Source of the DNA: Anabas testudineus | Taxonomy: Eukaryota > Chordata > Actinopteri > Anabantiformes > Anabantidae | Assembly: GCF_900324465.2 (NCBI RefSeq) | Contig: NC_046627.1 | Coordinates: forward strand, 22,097,413-22,161,412 | DNA: 64,000 nucleotides | Reading direction: 5' to 3' | Shown: piece after piece, positions 47,698 through 60,621 of the stretch | Numbering within the stretch: position 1 is the first letter of the stretch | Layout of the letters: every line of letters begins with the position of its first letter | The notes under the pieces: generated by a model | What the model was told of the DNA's origin: nothing | Database searches by the model: none | What the model saw: only the letters and a program-made list of their open reading frames with translations | Made by a program: the position numbers and the translations under genes

Positions 47698-48222
47698 ATG
47701 AAGATGGACAAAGAAACACAAAGACGCATCTTAGAGTGTCTGAGAGAGGCACAAAGTAAGACCCCTCTCCACCTTTTCGTCACCCTGGTGACAATGAGAG
47801 TCCTGAAAGAGTCTCTCTCTGTCCAGACAAAAAACCGGGAGGAACTGCTCACCCACACCAAAAGCCTGGTAAAGGAGACAATGGAGGGACTGACCAGCGT
47901 TAAAAAGGATATCTGCCCAGACACCAAGACCACCAAAAAAGTCAGCAAGGCCGTGCTGAAAGATCTGCAGAAGACGTGTGCTGATAGAAACCTGATCAAG
48001 GCTCAGATATCCAACTGTGATCCAGCTGTGTTCAAAACCATTGTCCAGATTCTGCAAGCACACATTATTGCATTCTCCAAAGAGTGCATTCTCCACTTTA
48101 CAAAGGAAAATTTGCGCAAGGTAGCTAAAGATGTGCTCATGACCATTTATGCCATTATGCTAATTAGTATTGTAACCGTATTTGTATTAGCCTTTTTTTC
48201 TTTTGTGATTTTCTTCTTGTGA
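47698..48222 (+). CDS. Single-exon 174-residue tail-anchored protein, family unknown
   Basis: I do not recognise this protein. The frame opens MKMDKETQRRILECLREAQ; the second Met (47704) has the better Kozak context (AAGATGG). Residues 1-140 are mostly helical and charged, with six Cys (CLREAQ, CPD, CAD, CDP and CILHF among them) and many Lys/Thr. Residues about 146-174 form one long hydrophobic segment (IYAIMLISIVTVFVLAFF) ending at the C-terminus, which predicts a tail-anchored membrane protein facing the cytosol. No signal peptide is seen. A CpG-rich patch lies upstream. Downstream come a hairpin array and AATAAA signals (48932, 48943), so the hairpins may lie in its 3' UTR. The long open frame amid broken transposons argues for a real gene, perhaps from a fish-specific family. 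Confidence 0.6.
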   Translation: MKMDKETQRRILECLREAQSKTPLHLFVTLVTMRVLKESLSVQTKNREELLTHTKSLVKETMEGLTSVKKDICPDTKTTKKVSKAVLKDLQKTCADRNLIKAQISNCDPAVFKTIVQILQAHIIAFSKECILHFTKENLRKVAKDVLMTIYAIMLISIVTVFVLAFFSFVIFFL

Positions 48223-48249
48223 AGCAGCACATGAGCACATCTCCTCTTA

Positions 48250-48835
48250 CCCTGCACTTCTCCTTCACCTCCGAGTGAAGGAGAAGTGCAGGGTTATTAT
48301 CGGCGTTACAGTGTGGTCTGGAGATTGCAGCAGTCCTGCACTTGTCCTCCAGACTTCACTGAAACACCGATAACAATCCTGCACTTCTCCTTCACCTCCA
48401 AGTGAAGGAGAAGTGCAGGGTTATTATCGGCGTTTCAGTGTGGTCTGGAGATTGCAGCAGTCCTGCACTTGTCCTCCAGACTTCACTGAAACACCGATAA
48501 CAATCCTGCACTTCTCCTTCACCTCCAAGTGAAGGAGAAGTGCAGGGTTATTATCGGCGTTTCAGTGTGGTCTGGAGATTGCAGCAGTCCTGCACTTGTC
48601 CTCCAGACTACACTGAAACACCGATAACAATACTGCACTTTTCCTTTGGGAAACTGCTGCACTTTTGCAAAATTCCCGTTGCAGAAATTTAGCAGTTTCC
48701 TGAAGGAGAAGTGCAGGATTATTATCAGAGTTTCAGTTCGGTCTGGAGGTTGCACCAGTCCTGCATTAGAAAGTGCAGGACTGGTGCAACCTCCAGACCA
48801 CACTGAAACTCCGATAATAAAAGGGCCAACACAGC
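48250..48835 (+). repeat. Tandem array of long hairpins, 127-bp period
   Basis: Three near-identical 127-bp units start at 48251, 48378 and 48505. Each contains two perfect or near-perfect inverted repeats: CCTGCACTTCTCCTTCAC paired with GTGAAGGAGAAGTGCAGG across a few bases, and CGGCGTTTCAGTG...GTCTGGAG paired with CTCCAGAC..CACTGAAACACCG. A variant unit follows with a third hairpin (GGGAAACTGCT/AGCAGTTTCC). The last hairpin at 48739-48799 has 26-bp perfect arms (GGTCTGGAGGTTGCACCAGT and so on) and an 8-base loop. The array starts 28 bp after the stop of the 174-residue gene. Confidence 0.85.
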
Positions 48836-48847
48836 AACACAGCAACA

Positions 48848-48896
48848 TGCTGTGTTGGCGTGGGTTTACTCCGGGTCCTCCGGTTTCCTCCCACAA
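48848..48896 (+). mobile_element. SINE fragment
   Basis: GTTGGCGTGGGTTTACTCCG followed by GGTTTCCTCCCACA is the common internal block of tRNA-derived fish SINEs. Only this piece is present. Confidence 0.5.
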
Positions 48897-48949
48897 TTCA
48901 AATTCACAATCATTTTTCATCAACTTCAAATAATAAATCAACAATAAAA

Positions 48950-49465
48950 GAAACTTAAATTAAAATGTTAAGCTAATGTATTTTTAATGTGTAAAATACT
49001 TTTTCTTAAATTAGAGCCACGTTTCAACAAAGCTAGCTGTAACCACAAACAACTCAAATCAATTTACTGTCACCTGAAAACTGAATATGACACCAATCTT
49101 TAATATAAAAAAGAATACAATAGGCTATAATTTCCTCTATAAATGTTATTTATAGGCACCAAATGGGCCTAATGATAACCAAATGTAGGCTGATAATATA
49201 AGGTCATGTTTTGATGTGAAACAGCCAAGATACATGTAGAACGTGTAAAGGAGAAAATCCACAAAGTCGTCAACAAATCTTTAGACACATAGAAACATAA
49301 CTAATGAATTACATCTAATAAAGATTGAGCGATGTTTGTACCATCATTATTATTATTATTATTATCATCACTGGTCACTTTTAGACACCAGTCATGCAGT
49401 ATTGTTTTAAGCAGGAGTCAATCAAAGTTTAATAAAGATCTATATTAATATATTTCATGTATTGT
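48950..49465. other. Spacer with short (ATT)n run
   Basis: AT-rich, with an (ATT)n run at about 49347-49366. No gene is recognised. Confidence 0.5.
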
Positions 49466-49467
49466 GT

Positions 49468-49575
49468 AAGGGTGGCAGTGTAATGTAGTGGTTAGCACCA
49501 TCACCTCATACCAAAAAGGACCCTGGTTCATATCCACGGGTTGGCAGGGTGTTTTTCTTGTTTGCATATTCTCCA
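49468..49575 (+). mobile_element. tRNA-headed SINE fragment
   Basis: GGTGGCAGTGTAATGTAGTG with GTAGTGGTTAGCA (A-box-like) and CTGGTTCATATCC (decayed B box), followed by TTGCATATTCTCC, the start of the usual SINE body. It is truncated after that. Confidence 0.55.
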
Positions 49576-50013
49576 AGTGATTATGAGCTCATATTATTGA
49601 GAATCTGTTATTAATTCAGTGCAGTTATCGTGAAAATAATCACATTAGTGTTCCTTTTATAAATATGAATATTATCTTTTAGACCAAGATGCTTCTGCCC
49701 TTCAGTGTTCTGATTCCTGTCGATAATTATGACAGAAGAATTTCAACATTTGTGGGTCAGTGGTCTCAGACTGAGGTTAAAACCGGGACAGCAGAGGCAA
49801 AGGAGTTTTCATTGATTGTCATGTAAAAGGTTTGAGGGTAAGAGCGCACACTGCACACACTGTGTTCAACACGTCAATGATTACAGTTACATTTAGTTTT
49901 GGGTTTAGCCGATCATAATGCTGGAGAGTTGGAGATTCACAAAGGACCACCACAATGTACAAGTGGCTGGAGGAAGGCAACAGAAGGTTAGATAGATAAA
50001 CAGACAGACAGAT

Positions 50014-50016
<3 letters not shown>

Positions 50017-50078
<62 letters not shown>

Positions 50079-50100
50079 TAGATAGATAGATATAGATATA
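50017..50100. repeat. (TA)n with (GATA)n microsatellite
   Basis: About 29 TA dinucleotides followed by GATA units. Confidence 0.95.
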
Positions 50101-50479
50101 TGAAAACTATATATATGAAAACTTTCTCCTGTACCTTGTATTATCTCTGGCCATGGAGCCCTTCCTCCAGCTCGTAACACTTGTTGCTTAATATGATGTC
50201 AGGACTATGTGGTTTTCAGAACCTTGAATCTCCACAAAGTCAGCATGTCATCTGTTGAACAGGAAAAGCAGGGAACTCACCTGGACGCCCAGATACTGTG
50301 GCCCCAAGAATACACATTTGATCATTTGATCATTTGATTTTATGTCTTGGGAAGTTTTGAATTTCTACTGACACAAGTCCTGCCTGTTACCTGCAGATAT
50401 TTGTCTGTTCTAATCAGAAAATAAACGCACACAGCACCAGTTTAAAGTCTCGTCTCTTTGCCCAAATGTTCTTCATTTA

Positions 50480-51880
50480 CACTGTAAAAAAAAAATCTGT
50501 GTAAAACGCATTAATAGCTAAGAAATAGCTAAGTCAGTTGGATGTAAAACTGATGTTAGCTAGCAAGTTCAGTTTTAGACCTAAAGACTTCACATTACAT
50601 ATATTTGGAAGCGTCATCTTGCCATGGATTTTATCGGTAATTACACATTCTTCCCGGCCAATACTGGAAATTGTTGGCGGTAGTGAAAACCCGTTTAAAA
50701 CAGCGTTGTGTGACCAAGCATCATGTCAGATGAAGCTGAGCCTGCAAGTGTCTTCGACGGGGTTTTTAATGTAGCAGCTCGTGCAAGAGAGGAGCTGATG
50801 GCCAGAAGTACAGATGACTTACTGACTTCAACAAGACGACTGTTTCGGCGCCATGCTGACTGAGTTTAAGGTGCCATTAACGTAATAATGTTAGCAGAGT
50901 TAGCAAAGTGTATTAGTTACAGTTACATGTTTTTTTTGGCATGATGACAGTATTAAATAGTTATGCAGTTTTGACTTTAATTCCAGAGGCGAAATAACCT
51001 GGAGATTAATATTACCTAACCAGACAAAAGTAGCTCATAGTTACAGGATTGTTTTTTATAATCCTGTAACAATGGATTATAATATTATATACCATATTAC
51101 AAGCAAGGCAGTGTAATCCTTATTAGTAGGGGAGTCTTTCAACTCAAGTAGCATTTCATTGCTTCAAATCAGTTTCAGCCAGTTGTAATTGGCTTTCCAA
51201 TCACAGGCTTACTAATTACATTGGCCGCAATGGATGCAAAATCCAGAGAGTACAAGTGGCTTCTGTGAGGGAACTGAAACAGTTGGCGAAAGCAGGCTTT
51301 ACATTGTGCCACAGGCAGATGTGTTCCAGGTATGATTTAACTTAGTTGTAAAACACATTAAATACATTTTCAAAGTAACGTGTACAACTGAACTTTCAAA
51401 ACCTTCTGATATGACCTCAGCCAACATCAGCACCTTCAGCCATGGACCCGAATGCAATGCTGCCTGTCTCTCCTACTCCACTACTTTGTGACATGTCACA
51501 CACTGATGAATGTACCCAGGTGGTTGCAGATCAAGTATATCTGTATGATTTTTTATTAAATATAATGTTATTTGGAAATAACTTAAATAGAAGATATAGT
51601 ACACAACATTGTTTTAGTTGAAATATGCTCTAACATGTCTTAATGTGAAGAGGTGCTGTCAAAGGCTCCTGTGATCCAGACTCAGGGAGAGCTGTGTGGA
51701 TTGAGCCTAATTGTCATGTTGGCTATGGCTTAACTTACATATTGTTGCTTTAAGATGGTTCAACAGTGGCAAACTATTTTTTTTCCATAAAGAGTTGTTA
51801 CCAAAACAAGAAAAATATACAAATATATTCAAAAATAGTTACTTGTAAACATTATATTCCTGTTATATTCCCGTAGCTCA
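50480..51880. other. Unassigned stretch with possible coding scraps
   Basis: CACTGTAAAAAAAAAATCTG at 50480 resembles an EnSpm/CACTA-type transposon end. A 47-codon frame at 50723-50866 starts MSDEAEPASVFDGVFNVAAR and ends RRLFRRHAD. A second coding-like piece after CTCAG at about 51420 reads SAMDPNAMLPVSPTPLL. The two could be exons of a decayed transposon gene. I recognise no domain and found no partner terminal repeat. Confidence 0.3.
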
Positions 51881-51889
51881 GGAGTCAGT

Positions 51890-52895
<1,006 letters not shown>

Positions 52896-52896
52896 C

Positions 52897-53015
52897 TACA
52901 AAGAAGGTGAAGTAGTAAATGCCTGCAACAGGTGCAGTGAAGATACCTGTGGGAAGGCACATATTGTGGATCATATTTGTTTGTACAACACAAAAAATAA
53001 AATAGAAAAATTCAT
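52897..53015 (-). pseudogene. C1q-like remnant fused to Tc1
   Basis: On the - strand the first 30 or so bases of exon 1 ([10 protein letters not shown]) run into intron 2 sequence and then the first 49 bases of exon 3 (52946-52898, [14 protein letters not shown]). The remainder of exon 1, intron 1, exon 2 and most of exon 3 are missing. It matches C1q gene 1 (37252-38169) best and marks the left end of duplication copy B. Confidence 0.8.
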
Positions 53016-55572
53016 CTTTGCAGTTGATTTGAGATATTTTCCTCTCTTAGGCTAATTGATCACCCTGGTTATATATAGTCGTAAGGTCTATTAATATTTA
53101 ACAATGAATTTTTAACCTGACACCAAGGCAGCAAGGATATAATAGGTCTGCACGTGACAGAATTTTCTTTATGAGCTTAATGAACTCCTACGACCTGGAT
53201 TTACAGCCAAGAACAGCACATAAACTTTATATTTCTGCAACATATGAATTATCCTTGATTCCTCACTTATATTATCATCATCCTATTAATCACACAAAGT
53301 CTATGAATTCTGCTTTCATATGACTGGAAAACACCTCCAAGCCCCATTGGAAGTGTGACTGTCACGTCAAGTCTCTGTCACTTCAACCTAAATGTTATGT
53401 TACTGCAAAGACTGATATTGTCTCAAATGACCACTATAAGCTGCGAACAAAAGTCTTGTCTATTTGTTTTTATTTTGTAAAATGTTGCTGAAGATAAATC
53501 ATACATTCCTTCTAAAGAAATTATTACTTTTTTATTCCTATCTTTGTTTCTTAGCTTCAAAACAGGATTTTCACTGTGCTTCAATTTGTTTTTGCTCTTT
53601 CACTAATCGAAGCATTGCATTTAGTTCTGTTAAATATATGTATACAGTGTAAGTTTAATACTGTTAATGATAATGATAAATAGATAAAGAGCTAACTTTA
53701 ATCTCAGTCTACCATGCAAAACGTCAAAAAGGCAGCAGAGACCAATAAGATATAATGTATTAACTGGTCTTTTAAAAAGTATTTACTTCAACAAAACAGC
53801 CTCCTGTCACATATTTACTTTACTACAAATAAATATTTTATATTTATTATCCCCATTAGATATTATTGTAGCATAAAACCATAAAACAATGAAAACATGG
53901 AGATAAACTTGACACGGCCTTCACAAAAAGTCCTGAACAGTTTAAACAGCTATCTGAACGGCCATCATAGTTTATTAACCTAGTCTCCAAGGAAATGTTT
54001 TGGTTGTGACCTAGACTGATCTGACTGTCACCTTGTTACTGTACATGATGTCAGATCATTTCATATCAGTATACTGGATATGCACGTGTGACTGACCGTG
54101 ATGACACACTAAAATGGAAATATGTTTATTTTTAGACATTTTCACAGAGTCAAAATGCAAGAAATCCAGACTTCTTATAGTTTTATTAGTTCACCCAAAA
54201 TCTGACTGAAATTTAAACCAACACAAAGTTCTCCTTAGGCCTCCAAATAAATCACTTCACCATGTACTTGTTTACTTGAGACAGTTGGTGCTGTGAACAG
54301 GAGCACTGTGTCTGTCTGCATTTCCTTCACAGCCCTGTCAGTCAGTTCTCAGGAGTTGTCTGTGAATATTGAAGATATTAGAGACAACTAGCCAAAGGTA
54401 CAATCACACTGTACCAAAAGACTTAACTTGGAGACAGCAGCTTTAGCAGCTTTCATCTTGAAATAAACATCCAGTCCTACTTGTATCAGTAGTGGCTCAC
54501 TGACTCTGTCAAGACTAAAACGAGTTGGTAGAAAATACAATATATTACACAGCAATACTTTGTAAGTTTTTGTAAGATTTTACTCTATTTCTTCATAAAA
54601 AAACTCGAAACATGATCAGATTTTTCTTCTTTGCTGGTCTGACACGTTCGATCACAACATCTGTGACTGAACAACAATCAGAAAAACACAAAACCAAGTG
54701 TCCCAGGGCCTCCCTAAACAATACAGCAGCCCTAAATCTGCTCATCAACCAATAACCTGTTGCATGTTAATAAAAATAAAAAGTACTGACTTTCACTCTG
54801 CTTCAGCTGGTTACCATAGCTCCCAGGTAATGCCCTTGGATGTGAGAAGAGAATAACTCTGTTTGATTTATTTATTTATTTTTTTTTTTTTTTTTTGGCA
54901 ATGCACCCTTGACCGAAGTTAACCTGTAAAACAAAGAAAACAAGATAATGATGACACGTGACTGTATTATTTTGTGTTTCGGAATATCTCTTTAATGGTT
55001 TCATGTAACAAGGAAGTCATATTAAGTACTTATGATAGTATCAGGTACAATTTACTGCCTAAATTGGATGGTAGGCTGGTAAACAGGGCTCTATTATTTC
55101 ACAATAAGGTTTTTTTTTATCCATTTCTTTCTTTTAAACTACAACTTTGCCCATGTTTTCATTCTTATATTGAAGAATTCCATCAGAGTTCAATTTGTTC
55201 CCATTTACTGTAACTTCAATTCAAACTCTGCTCTTGCTCACAAAGAGGCAGAAGTCAAACATGGAGATTCAGCATTCAGCAACAGAACTGAAATATACCT
55301 CCAGGAAGATTACTTTTAAACCCAGGTCAGAGTTTGTGCCTTGCCTTTTCTCCAATGCTTCACTACTCTGACTTGACACAGCAGAGGACATTGTTTTCTT
55401 TCCAAACATATTATGATTTTATGTCTTTCATGCTCTGTTAATATACGGGATATTGTGTTTATACACAAATCTACATGTGACATAGACACATATCTCACTT
55501 TATTTATAATTATTCATGCATTCTCTATAGTTTAAATGTGCATTAAAATAAAATCTGTCTGTATTTACATGT
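52985..55572. repeat. Segmental duplication, copy B
   Basis: Matches 38137-41016 (copy A) and lacks the large microsatellite and the 110-bp insertion. It ends at TCTGTATTTACA, exactly where copy A meets the Tc1 inverted repeat. It is otherwise non-coding. Confidence 0.85.
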
Positions 55573-55975
55573 GACTATCAAGCATTATGCAAATATTTGG
55601 ACTAAGACGTACCACAGAGAAAGAAAGAGAATTTTTCATAAAGACAGCAAATCACACCACCAGGTTTTTAGTTTTAATTAAAAAAAAACATACAAAAGTT
55701 GAAAAGATGAAGAGTCAAGAATAATACAAATACAGAAGAATAAAACATTGACATAAAATACAGAACACAAAAATGCAATCATTCAAAACATTTGTTTAAA
55801 GCTCCAATAAGAACACATTAACATTCAGAAGCACTGGTTTGTCTTCTTCAGTCTGTTTACTATCAAAATCAAGTCAAGCTGATATTTTAATAGATCAAAG
55901 GGTCACATACAGCAGTAGTCTCCAAGTAATTTAAAACTATATTGACAAATTAAACACAACATTATTTGCTCTTTC

Positions 55976-57905
55976 TCACACTTGACTGATCAAAAACCCA
56001 CTGAAGGTGGTAATCTGAGTGTTTCCCCACACATGAGTACTTGCATGCAAGCGCATATAGACCTGGTCCCCCTGCTGCAGCTGCAGGAACACTGCGTTGC
56101 CTCCGTTATCAGCCCCGTCCTGCAGTGTTTTGTGGTCATAGGCCATCACAACAACCTGAGTGTTCTTGATGAGGGCTAGGCTCACGCGTTCTGATCCTCC
56201 AGCATGATAAAAGAAGGTGAAGTAGTAAATGCCTGCAACCGGTGCAGCAAAAATACCTGTGGGAAGGCACATTTTATTCAAACAAGTAAAACTTCTGTGT
56301 AAAGGTCAATGACTCCTTCTTGAAAGGTGTATCTGTAGTAAAAGTGGTTGAATCGTATTGAAACTGCTCTAAACTGTTGGTGTGGTGAAGATTTGCTTGT
56401 GATATAGAGAATTCATTCTTGTCCTTGTTCTTTCAGCATCTGCAGCATTTTGCTGTAAATGTTGTACAAGTGAGTGGTGGCCAGTATCACTTCGATACTG
56501 AATCTTGAATCTATGATCACCTTAAACATTAATTAGCCCAATCAAAATGTGTAGTTGGAGAGAGTCCTTATATAATTGTTTACATTTGCATTTTTAGCGT
56601 TCTCCTATATTATTTCCTTCCAGTAATTAATTTGTACTTTTTAATGTGCACAGCATGACTTATTTAATGTAGCTCTTATTTTCAACAGTCCACCGTCTGT
56701 GGGACTGTGGCAGAGCTAAAGGATTCAACACTCTAAAATGCTTAGAATATCAGCATATAGCATGTTTAGCAGGTATAATGTTTATGATGCTCATCAATGT
56801 TTGTTTGGCATGTTAGCATATAACTTTTTTGCTAAATGGGGCTGATGGATATGTTGTCTGAGGAGGACATTTGGTCATAAACTACAGCACTGGACAAAAC
56901 AAAACGACAAGTCACCGAACGTAGATGATTGTAGCAATTTAAGTAATCTTTGTATATATATATATATTACAAAAGAAATAAAAACCTGTGGTGGCAGAAG
57001 CCTCGATTTGTGCCAATCCAAGTAGTAGATCTAGTAGACCTTGTATATCTGTCATTAACTTCAAAACACATCTAACAGTCAGATTGGATATTTTATGTAT
57101 GTATCATATATGTACATAAAGTCAGAACTTCTACTGATGTAGAAGTGAAACAGATGACTATAAAGCACAAACAACACTTCTAGTGACTGTAGTATAGCTA
57201 CAGCTGTATCTGCAAGGTCCAATTACCAATGAATCAATTAAACAACAGTTTAGCAACTGTGTGAAATGGTTATTGAAAATCTTAGTGGATGTCAGAGAAT
57301 GGAAACAGGATAATTTCACTGGATATTCTTCTGTAGTACAGTTAAGTCCATCGTTATTAAATGGAAGAAACATGGAACAGGATGAAAGATATGTTTTCCA
57401 GAATGACCCCCAAAGACTATGACACATTTTGACACACTCGAATGAAAATGACAGCACTTACCTGTGAACTGATTGTAAGCATTTCCGATGTTTGTTATCA
57501 CTGTTTTGTAGATTAAAGTTGTGTCTGTGTTAAAGGGTCCAGTGTGTCCAAAACCACTTATGGCTGCACTGAAGACCACCTTTTTTGTTTCTGAGTAAAG
57601 TCAAACACAACCAATGAAACTGTGTCAAACATTCTTCACTCAAGGCTTGAAAACAATGTGAGGAAAAGTTTCACGTTACCTTTACTCTTCAGTTCAAGAA
57701 TCTGATTTTCGCTCTCCTTCAGCTTGGTTTCTAAAGCTCCCAGTTTTTCTCTCATGGCACCAAACTCTTTCAGCAAATTACACATGTCCGGAAAGCATGA
57801 CTGTATTTGACTAGTTTGTCCTGTTTCAGGGTCATTGCTGTCACCCTGGGCAAAACAAAAGCCACCCAACAGGGACACGAGCATAAAAACAGAAAAATAC
57901 ATCAT
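55976..57905 (-). CDS. C1q-like secreted protein, gene 2
   Basis: Exons 57680-57905, 57462-57590 and 56256-55976 give 211 residues. It has a signal peptide ([20 protein letters not shown]), a short coiled-coil stalk ([20 protein letters not shown]) and a full C1q domain ([58 protein letters not shown]). Exon lengths (second exon 129 nt) and phases equal those of gene 1. Intron 2 is 1.2 kb. It is probably soluble and trimeric, of the pattern-recognition or cerebellin-like type. The next gene lies head to tail in the same orientation. Confidence 0.88.
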
Positions 57906-58902
57906 TCTCCTAAGATGATTTAGGATGGCTCAGTATCCTAAAACTTAGGATCACTGTGGCTGCTTTTATGTTGCTTAAAGACGACTTCTGTTAAATTTTA
58001 ACGTGCCATTTGATTTGACACACGACTCTATTATCTAATGTAAATAATCTATTTACTGGTTCAGAGGGCATACAATCAGGAAATAGTACAACTACAGTTT
58101 CTGGCAATCTGTTAACCTTTGATATGTGGTGGTTGTTTTCCTGAAAGTGTAAACAGAAATAGCTGCATCACTGAGAAACATCACTGAGGAAGAAAAGTGG
58201 GACATGATGACAAATATTGACTTGGACATGTTGTCCTCAAAAGCTGTTACAACATTTACAGGAATACACTTATGCTGAATGTGTGAGCCTGTGACAGTGT
58301 TTGTTATCTTACAACACATTACATTGCGTACTAATACTGCAGTTATTGATCCCAGTAGCAGTCATTCACCATGAGGACTTCAGAGTGTGAAAACAAGTCT
58401 TTTTGTTTGTACACTGAAGACATTTGTGTTTAATATCAACATGAGGCCAAAGTTCAGAATTTCAACTTTTATTTCCTGTTATTTAGATTTAAAAATCTAA
58501 ATCCATGAATTAAAAAAAGTACTTTTTGTATCAGATCACTGCAATACAATTGAAAATGTATTAACACAACAACACAACACAACATTTTCTGCACACATTT
58601 TTTCTGCCTCCTCCTCCTTGACTAAAAAACTGCTGTGTGGAAGCTGATATTAAATACAGATGCAATCACAGCCACTGCAATCACTTTGGTAAATCACATT
58701 TATATATTTGCAATTTTTCTTACCTATAAGTATATATATATATGAAGGCAAAGGTGCAACATCTGCACTATTTTGCTCATTTAAAACATGCAGTCTTTAC
58801 ACACCATTAGTAGATGAGATTCTTTGATTTTGTTGAGATTTTGTTGTCCTATTTTCATTTATTTATTTTTATTTATCTATAAAGATTAAATTTCTTTCTA
58901 AA

Positions 58903-60025
58903 TTAGGAGTCCATTTGAGTGACTAAAAAGCCATTGAAAGTTGTATGTTGGCCGTATCCCCAAATATGTCTATTTGCAGCCAAGCGCACATACACTCGGT
59001 CTCCTTGCTGCAGCTGCAGGAACACTGCGTTTCCTCCATTGTCCGCTGTGTCAGTATCTGACTGATGATCGTGGGTCATGACCACAATCTGGTCGTTCTT
59101 ATATAGAAACAGCTGTCCCTGGTGAGATCCACCAGCATGATAGAAAAAATTAAAGTAATATACACCTGCAACAGGTGCAGTGAAGTCACCTGTGGAAATA
59201 GGATGATGTTGGTCTTTTAAAGTTTGACAAAGCATCTTGGCAATTTTCTACTTGCCACATGTTTCATTTTTTAAGGTGCACATTTCTGATTAAAGACGAT
59301 CTTAGAAAAATCTGAAAATAACCACTGCCAAAAATAATATAACAAATAAAAAAGAAAACATGATAAACAAAACAACATAAATACAGAATTACACTAATGC
59401 AGCTTGCATTGTCTTTTTACGACCCAATTGATTACTTGACTACTAAAAAATGACTCTACTTATCTATTTCTATGTTTAACTTTCACAAACCTGGGACTAA
59501 AGTAATAGAATATTACTCATGATAATGATGGTCATTTTTATACACAAAGCACCATACTGCAGGTGTGGGATGTCTTTACCTGAGACTGGACTGTAAGCAC
59601 TGCCGACGTTTGTTATCACTGTTTTGTAGATTACAGCTGTTTCTTTCTCGAAAGGTCCAAAGCTTCCAGGATGTGCTAGTGCTGCACTGAATATCACTTT
59701 CGTGCTCGCTGTGTGTGAAAGAAAGACATATACATCCACAGGTTTTGTAAAATATACGTCAACACTTCATGAATCATTCAATTTCAAAACCCAAAGATTT
59801 TATACCTTGCTCTTTCATTTCCGCAATCCGGCTTTCACTGTTGATCAGCCTGGTTTCGCTATCTCTCAGCATTGTTTCCATAATTTCTATTTTTTCTTTC
59901 ATGGCCATAAGCTCATTTCGAAGAAGACAGGAATCAGGGCACACAGTCTCAGATTGTGAAAACCCATGCTGCGCCATGTTCAGGCCACAGCAGAAAAAAA
60001 CCAGCAAACACAGAAAGAGGAACAT
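58903..60025 (-). CDS. C1q-like secreted protein, gene 3
   Basis: Exons 59806-60025, 59580-59708 and 59189-58903 give 211 residues. It has a signal peptide ([19 protein letters not shown]), a coiled-coil stalk ([20 protein letters not shown]) and a C1q domain ([62 protein letters not shown]). It is clearly diverged from genes 1 and 2, with [13 protein letters not shown] in place of [13 protein letters not shown], so the two types form a pair that was duplicated together. Confidence 0.88.
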
Positions 60026-60039
60026 TTTCTAGAGTGAAT

Positions 60040-60600
60040 CTTAATTCATCTGGTTCTTCACCAGCTTTTATTGGGGTTTATCAATGTGTTATCTGTTGAC
60101 ATTTAATCGTCATAGCAAACACACGTTAAAGGCAAAGGCAAAAGTTCATCTCGCTGTTTGTTTTCATTATTTGTTGCTTCCCGGCAGTTTAATAATCATT
60201 ATATAAGATCCAGACTAACCTTGTGGTACCCTTAAATAACAAGATTTGCCACAAAATAACATCTATGGACAATTTAAATACATTTTTCACAGCTTTCCAG
60301 ATAAACATTTTACAAAAATAATTTCAATTTATAATTTAATGAATATAATGCATTTTGGAATAAGACTGTAACATAACAAAATGTGGAAAAAGTGAAGCAC
60401 TGTGAAAACTTTCTGGATGCACTGCACCTGCTATTTCACAGGCTACATGTTTACCAGCAACACTGTCTCCTTAGAGATGTAGGATGTTTCTACGCAACTA
60501 AACTCTAAACACAAATAAGTGATTAGAGGATAGTTTCTCTATACTAAGTATGTTGGATTGTCCAAACAATCAGTCAGTTTGTCATTTTAGGGTTTTTTAG
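60040..60600. other. Spacer upstream of C1q-like gene 3
   Basis: AT-rich; no gene is recognised. In particular, the acidic C-terminal calsequestrin exon that should follow the exons at 60622-60973 is not here. Confidence 0.5.
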
Positions 60601-60621
60601 GATTTAGGAAAGCTTGCTTAC

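Noticed and set aside
48250-48835. CRISPR-like regular repeats
   Set aside because: The units are contiguous 127-bp tandem copies with hairpins and no unique spacers, in vertebrate-type DNA.
57158-57457. A 99-codon - strand frame next to C1q gene 2, repeated at 61964
   Set aside because: It reads from the exon 2 donor region into intron 2. It has no domain of its own and is repeated only through the tandem duplication.
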